This document shows, piece by piece, positions 6,755 to 10,476 of a stretch of DNA of 10,476 nt. Origin of the DNA: Planctomycetaceae bacterium (GTDB lineage: Bacteria > Planctomycetota > Planctomycetia > Pirellulales > Pirellulaceae); contig NYXM01000036.1 in the NCBI GenBank assembly GCA_002685655.1, positions 1 through 10,476 of the forward strand, in the 5' to 3' direction. Below the pieces are notes generated by a model. It ran no database searches and was not told the origin of the DNA. It was given only the letters and a program-made list of their open reading frames with translations. The translations under genes and the position numbers were made by a program. Each line of letters begins with the position of its first letter. Position 1 is the first letter of the stretch.

Positions 6755-7347
6755 AGAACCGACCCGTCATCATTGACGTCATTGTCATTTCAGTCTTGGT
6801 GATCCTTGCCGTTGCGTCGCGATTGCTGCCCCATGCGCCCGGTTTTGTGGCAGTCACGGGTGCCTCGATTTTCGCCGGGTGGTATCTCCGCCGCGGTTCG
6901 GTCGCCTACCTGATTCCACTGATCGTGTTGTCGCTGAGCGATCTGGTGCTCGGTTCTTACGAACCGATGCTCATGTCAGCCGTTTATCTGGTCGCAGTGG
7001 TGCCCGTGCTGATCGGACGTTCGATGCGTGGAAACGCGACACCGCTGCGGTTGGTGGCGTCAGCGTTATGCTGTTCCGTGCTGAGCCTGGTGACGATCAA
7101 CTTTGTTGTTTGGCTGACCAGTGCTTGGTACGCGAAAACGGCGACTGGTCTGATGGAATGTTATTTGGCCGCGTTGCCGTTCTTTAAGTACCGAATGGCC
7201 GGCGATGTTTGCTCCGTCGCCGTCTTCTTTGGCCTCTATGCATTGGTTGCCTACCGCTGGCCAAGTGTGGCGATTGAACCGCTTGGTCGTGCACGAACCT
7301 GGGGTGGAGCGCTGCTCGCGCCGTGGCAAAAGAGTGAGCAATTGTAG
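6751..7347 (+). CDS. DUF6580-type integral membrane protein, possible corrinoid/vitamin uptake component
   Basis: 198 residues with about five to six hydrophobic helices (roughly 7-23, 31-45, 51-68, 74-90, 100-122, 151-168). The pattern RLLPHAPGFVAVTGASIFAG near residues 24-43, SLSDLVLG at 61-68, NFVVW at 117-121, and GLMECYLAALPFF at 133-145 followed by GD matches what I know of DUF6580 proteins, which resemble the substrate-binding S subunits of ECF vitamin transporters. The ATG overlaps the propeller stop (ATGA) and has AAGGAG 7 bases upstream, so it is co-translated with that gene. cobQ follows after 130 bp, which makes a corrinoid or precursor the most reasonable substrate guess. No ECF ATPase or T subunit is in the window, so it would have to act alone or use a module encoded elsewhere. 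Confidence 0.8.
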   Translation: MKNRPVIIDVIVISVLVILAVASRLLPHAPGFVAVTGASIFAGWYLRRGSVAYLIPLIVLSLSDLVLGSYEPMLMSAVYLVAVVPVLIGRSMRGNATPLRLVASALCCSVLSLVTINFVVWLTSAWYAKTATGLMECYLAALPFFKYRMAGDVCSVAVFFGLYALVAYRWPSVAIEPLGRARTWGGALLAPWQKSEQL

Positions 7348-7477
7348 TCGGCCCAGACGCGGCAGGTCGACCATAGGCACGCCCCTCTGAAGGCTGTGGT
7401 GTTTTTCGCGGCTAAAAGCCCTGGCCACGGAACGAACAGCAGGAGAATCAGAGCCGCGCCGCGTCCTGGATGCCGAC

Positions 7478-8986
7478 ATGCAGCCAACCGCCCACCAATC
7501 GATAATGATCCTGGGCACGGGGTCACACTGCGGAAAGACAACCATCGTGGCGGGCCTGTGCCGGTATTTTGCCAACCTTGGGTTTCGTGTCGCGCCGTTT
7601 AAATCTCAGAATATGGCGCTGAATTCGTACGTGACGGATTTCGGCGAGGAAATCGCACGTTCCATCGCCGTCCAGGCACAAGGTGCTCGACAAGCGCCAC
7701 GTGTCGAAATGAACCCAATCTTGCTCAAACCAAAATCGGATACTGAATGCCAGTTGATCATCGACGGTCAAACGGTTCGCGATGTTACAGCACAAGAGAA
7801 TTTCCTGGATCCGTCACTCCGCGACGAAAAGCTCGCTATCGTTGCTCAATCGATCGAAACTCTGCGGGCGGAATTCGACCTGATCATCGCCGAAGGTGCC
7901 GGCTCATGCGCAGAACCGAACCTGGCCGAGGTCGATGTCGTCAATCTCACCGTCGCCAAACTCCTCAGCGCCCGCGTCTTCGTCCTTGGTGACATTGATG
8001 TCGGCGGCGTCTTTGCCCAATTTGCTGGAACCTATGACATCCTTCGTCGAATCGATCGTGAGGGTCTTGGCCTGCTCGAAGGCTTTGTGGTCAACAAGTT
8101 TCGTGGCGACTTGGAACTGCTGCGCCCTGGTATCGCGTTTCACGATGCTTCATGTTCAGTACCAATTCGCGGCGTCCTTCCCATGCTTTACGGCTTGCAG
8201 CTCGACGAGGAAGACCGCGCGGTCTTTCCTAGTCGCCCCCACGCACCGCTCAAGATCGCCATCCCCTACCTGCCACACATCGCCAATACAACCGACTTCG
8301 ACCTGCTCGCGCAAGTGGACGATGTGGAAGTTCTGCTGGTCCGCACCTCCGAAGAATTCGGTCAGCCCGATGCGGTACTCATCCCAGGCACCAAGAACAC
8401 CGTCGACGACCTCAGCGTCTTACGTGAATCGGGGATGGAGAAACGCATCCGGGCGTTGGCCGAACGGATTCCCATTTTCGGGACCTGTGGTGGCTTCCAA
8501 ATGCTGGGCCGACAACTACATGACCCCCATCACATTGAATCGGACCTGGATTCCATCGACGGCATGGGCTTGCTTGACATCGATTTCGCCTTCGCGACGA
8601 AGAAGACCGTAGCGCGTCGTACCTACTATCCCACGTCGTTCAACCCATTTGGTGCTGTGGGTCCAGTCAGCGGGTACGAAATCCACTGTGGTCATGTGAC
8701 AGGACGATACGATCGCCCTCTGTATTCCAGTGAAGAACGAGGCGTCGAGGGACAGTATGACGGTGCCGTACATCCACATAAACCGATCTTCGGTTCGTTT
8801 GTACACGACCTGTTTCGCGACCCAAGTTTTTGCCAGGCGTTTCTCAACTTCCTGCGAGCTCGCAAAGGCCTTCCCGCACGAGACACAACGCTGGAAGCTC
8901 CCCGCCACATTGCGGACCAGAGCCTTGATCGCCTGGCCGAAATGATTCGAGCAAACTGGAGTCCAGAACTGACGCCCACTACTTAG
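7478..8986 (+). CDS. cobQ: Cobyric acid synthase (adenosylcobyric acid synthase, glutamine-hydrolysing)
   Basis: 502 residues, the normal length for CobQ/CbiP. This cytoplasmic enzyme uses ATP and glutamine to amidate four side chains (b, d, e, g) of adenosylcobyrinic acid a,c-diamide. The N-terminal synthetase domain has the P-loop GTGSHCGKTT (13-22), FKSQNMALNS (41-50), MNPILLKPKSD (78-88), IIAEGAGSCAEPNL (136-149) and GDIDVGGVFA (171-180). The C-terminal class I glutamine amidotransferase domain has IPGTKNTVDDL (302-312), the nucleophile Cys337 in FGTCGGFQMLG, GYEIHCGH (399-406), and the probable catalytic His443 in GSFVHDLF. The usual HGLF reads HDLF here. The ATG at 7478 has only a weak GGA upstream. 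The preceding 130 bp holds a 7-bp inverted repeat (CGCGGCT 7407-7413, AGCCGCG 7452-7458) but no recognisable cobalamin riboswitch core. Confidence 0.95.
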   Translation: MQPTAHQSIMILGTGSHCGKTTIVAGLCRYFANLGFRVAPFKSQNMALNSYVTDFGEEIARSIAVQAQGARQAPRVEMNPILLKPKSDTECQLIIDGQTVRDVTAQENFLDPSLRDEKLAIVAQSIETLRAEFDLIIAEGAGSCAEPNLAEVDVVNLTVAKLLSARVFVLGDIDVGGVFAQFAGTYDILRRIDREGLGLLEGFVVNKFRGDLELLRPGIAFHDASCSVPIRGVLPMLYGLQLDEEDRAVFPSRPHAPLKIAIPYLPHIANTTDFDLLAQVDDVEVLLVRTSEEFGQPDAVLIPGTKNTVDDLSVLRESGMEKRIRALAERIPIFGTCGGFQMLGRQLHDPHHIESDLDSIDGMGLLDIDFAFATKKTVARRTYYPTSFNPFGAVGPVSGYEIHCGHVTGRYDRPLYSSEERGVEGQYDGAVHPHKPIFGSFVHDLFRDPSFCQAFLNFLRARKGLPARDTTLEAPRHIADQSLDRLAEMIRANWSPELTPTT

Positions 8987-9046
8987 AATTGGCCAATCGC
9001 CTATCACTTGCAAAGCAAACCCCTGTCGACTAGAAGTGAGGCAACA

Positions 9047-9880
9047 ATGAATACCCGTTCGCCAGACTTCCGTTCTCGTCGCACGTGGTGGCTAAGCTGT
9101 CTCGGGCTTGCTGCTGCCGTCTTGTGTTCGTCGGCCCAGGCAGATGAAGACCGCAATGAGCTGCGGGTGCTCTGCTACAACATCCACTACGGTCAAGGCA
9201 ACGACGGACGTTACGATGTTCAGCGGCTGGCGACTGTGATCAACAACGCAAAGCCAGATCTCGTCGCGCTGCAAGAAGTGGATGTGGGCGTGAAGCGATC
9301 AAATCGTGTCCACCAGATTCGAAGGTTGGCAGAATTGACCGGTATGAGGGCGCGTTTCGGACCGACACAGCATTACGAAGGCGGGCTGTTTGGCAACGCC
9401 GTGCTGACACACTTGCCGATCCTGGACGTAGTCATCCATCCACTCCCCTACACAGAAAGCACGCCCCAGCGCATCACGTATCCGCGTGGGGCAATCGCCG
9501 TCACGCTTCGTGGCCGCGATGGCGAGCCGCTTCGGTTTATTAGCACCCACTTCCAACACAATGTCGCGGAAGACCGACTTGCCGAAGCCAAGACCATCAA
9601 TGCATTGTTTTCCCAGGACGATGACATGCCGACAATCCTGGCAGGCGACATGAATTCCAAACCCAACTCCGATCCGATTCAGTTACTACTGAAACACTGG
9701 TCCAACGCAACCGACGAACCAGCCTCCCCGACGGCGCCCGCCACGCAACCGACATCGCGGATCGACTACATCTTCTACCGACCCGCTGGCAGGTTGCGAG
9801 TCAGCCTGGCAATGGTCATCGACGAGAGGATGGCATCCGACCATCGCCCCGTACTCGCCGTCTTCGAGTTGCAGCGCTAA
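9047..9880 (+). CDS. Exported endonuclease/exonuclease/phosphatase-family hydrolase
   Basis: 277 residues. The full metal-dependent DNase I-like catalytic set is present: Asn45 (CYNIHYG), Glu77 (ALQEVD), His168 (STHFQH), Asp201 and Asn203 (AGDMNS), Asp240 (RIDYIF) and Asp265-His266 (SDHRPV). A signal peptide with RSRR before a hydrophobic WWLSCLGLAAAVLC and an AQA-type cleavage site near residue 32 indicates export; the twin arginine could mean Tat export, but the motif is not canonical. The fold covers nucleases, sphingomyelinases and phosphodiesterases, and the substrate cannot be decided from sequence. I chose the ATG at 9047 (GAGG at 9038-9041, 5 bases upstream) over an in-frame TTG at 9008, which would push the signal peptide inward. 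It lies 60 bp after cobQ and may share its transcript, but no functional link to cobalamin is apparent. Confidence 0.9.
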   Translation: MNTRSPDFRSRRTWWLSCLGLAAAVLCSSAQADEDRNELRVLCYNIHYGQGNDGRYDVQRLATVINNAKPDLVALQEVDVGVKRSNRVHQIRRLAELTGMRARFGPTQHYEGGLFGNAVLTHLPILDVVIHPLPYTESTPQRITYPRGAIAVTLRGRDGEPLRFISTHFQHNVAEDRLAEAKTINALFSQDDDMPTILAGDMNSKPNSDPIQLLLKHWSNATDEPASPTAPATQPTSRIDYIFYRPAGRLRVSLAMVIDERMASDHRPVLAVFELQR

Positions 9881-9894
9881 GGATCACCAAATGA

Positions 9895-10257
9895 ACATTC
9901 AAGAGTTATGATGCCGTCGACAAGATTGACGGCGTTAGCTGCCGTCCTGATTTCGCAGTGCTGATCTACCCCGCATATCTGATTGACGGTGATGAACTGG
10001 CCCCCGAAATTCGAGTCACTGCGGATACACCACAGACGTTTTTTGCTCACGCCAGTGACGACGGCATCAGCTCAGAAAACAGCATCGCAATGTATCTGGC
10101 TTTGAAGAAGGCAAAAGTGCCAGCAGAACTTCACCTCTACGCCAGTGGCGGACACGGTTTCGGGTTACGGCCGACCGAACATCCTGCCTCGACTTGGCCG
10201 AAGCGTTGTGAACAATGGATGCGAAGTCGACAGCTACTTGAGGCACCAAACGACTGA
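9895..10257 (+). pseudogene. 5'-truncated alpha/beta-hydrolase (esterase/dienelactone hydrolase type) remnant
   Basis: An open frame of 120 codons without a credible start: the only early start-like codons are a GTG at 9958 and a CTG at 9961, inside a conserved strand. It reads SYDAVDKIDG, then CRPDFAVLIYPAYL, and keeps the acid loop FAHASDDGISSENS (Asp55 or Asp56 of the fragment) and the catalytic-histidine loop LYASGGHGFGL (His87). The oxyanion HGGG and nucleophile GxSxG halves of the family are absent, and they are not found in other frames upstream. A small ATG ORF (MNIQEL, 9891-9911) with AAGGA before it abuts the fragment and might be the start of the lost gene after an internal deletion, though this is speculative. 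Without a nucleophile the product should be inactive. It lies 11 bp after the upstream hydrolase gene stop. Confidence 0.72.
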
Positions 10258-10325
10258 CTTGACTGGGCCTTCCCTGAGCCTGTCTCATCCATTTCTTTGT
10301 TCATCTGGTTGCACTTTGTTACTTA

Positions 10326-10476
10326 TCAGGATTTCTGCTGTCGCGTCTTGCCTTCCACCGTTTTGGCAAGGCGGGCGGCCTGGATCACACGCAGCTTGTG
10401 CGTGCCGCCGGCGATCTTTTCGTGCTCGTCGTGGGCCTCGAACTGGAACGAGATCAGTGGCCCGTCGGCGTAGATC
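10326..10476 (-). CDS. C-terminal part of a thioesterase-like (FlK/hotdog-type) protein, cut by window edge
   Basis: The minus strand is open from the window edge to a TGA at 10328-10326, giving 49 residues. The segment ISFQFEAHDEHEKIAGGTHK followed by LRVIQAARLAK resembles the end of the fluoroacetyl-CoA-type thioesterase family (hotdog fold), where an EAHDE-x-x-x-I-x-x-GTH stretch is typical, and it finishes with a basic tail ending RQQKS. In this family such proteins hydrolyse acyl-CoA thioesters, but the substrate is unknown and the N-terminal active-site part is not in the window. The gene converges on the hydrolase remnant with about 68 bp between the stops. No clear terminator hairpin was found in that gap. 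Confidence 0.7.
   Translation of the reverse strand, partial: IYADGPLISFQFEAHDEHEKIAGGTHKLRVIQAARLAKTVEGKTRQQKS

Noticed and set aside
7348..7477. Possible cobalamin riboswitch before cobQ
   Set aside because: There is an inverted repeat (7407-7413 with 7452-7458), but the conserved GCCACTG-type core is absent and the stretch is too short for the usual fold.
7896..8612. 238-codon plus-strand ORF inside cobQ
   Set aside because: An out-of-frame shadow of the well-supported cobQ coding sequence, with Ser/Pro/Arg-biased composition.

Overview
The window looks like a chromosomal stretch from a planctomycete, probably of the Pirellulaceae/Rhodopirellula type. The main clues are a secreted PQQ-type beta-propeller beginning with the DWPGFRGPHGNG signature common in that phylum, a DUF6580-type membrane protein, many exported proteins, moderate-high GC, and long gaps between genes. 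This placement is inferred from protein character and not from a marker gene.

Layout from left to right. Positions 3-89 hold the last 28 codons of a plus-strand gene cut by the window edge. A secreted PQQ-repeat propeller (189-1454, +) meets a membrane-anchored trypsin-like protease (1456-2616, -) tail to tail with one base between them. A gap of about 0.8 kb (2617-3434) holds no convincing gene but has inverted repeats and two minus-strand intrinsic terminators. One terminator belongs to the Zn-metallopeptidase gene (3435-4130, -). The other, at 2829-2872, has no gene assigned to it. A second gap (4131-4717) holds a probable promoter for the peptidase, a cluster of GC-rich hairpins, and a 13-bp direct repeat in front of a class I methyltransferase-like gene (4718-5338, +). 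A 36-bp near-identical repeat occurs once in each gap and so flanks the peptidase gene.

The right half appears to be one plus-strand transcription unit. A sigma70-like promoter at 5476-5504 precedes an exported seven-bladed WD40-like propeller (5549-6754). That gene overlaps by ATGA a DUF6580 integral membrane protein (6751-7347), which is followed by cobyric acid synthase cobQ/cbiP (7478-8986) and an exported endonuclease/exonuclease/phosphatase-fold hydrolase (9047-9880). Membrane protein plus cobQ suggests a corrinoid uptake or salvage locus. No cobalamin riboswitch was recognised, and no other cobalamin gene lies in the window.

The right end carries a 5'-truncated alpha/beta-hydrolase remnant (9895-10257, +) and the C-terminal end of a minus-strand thioesterase-like gene (10326-10476) that runs off the window. 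No tRNA, rRNA, IS element or CRISPR array was seen. Several gene starts were moved from the longest possible ORF to internal starts with better ribosome binding sites or signal peptides; each entry gives the reason.
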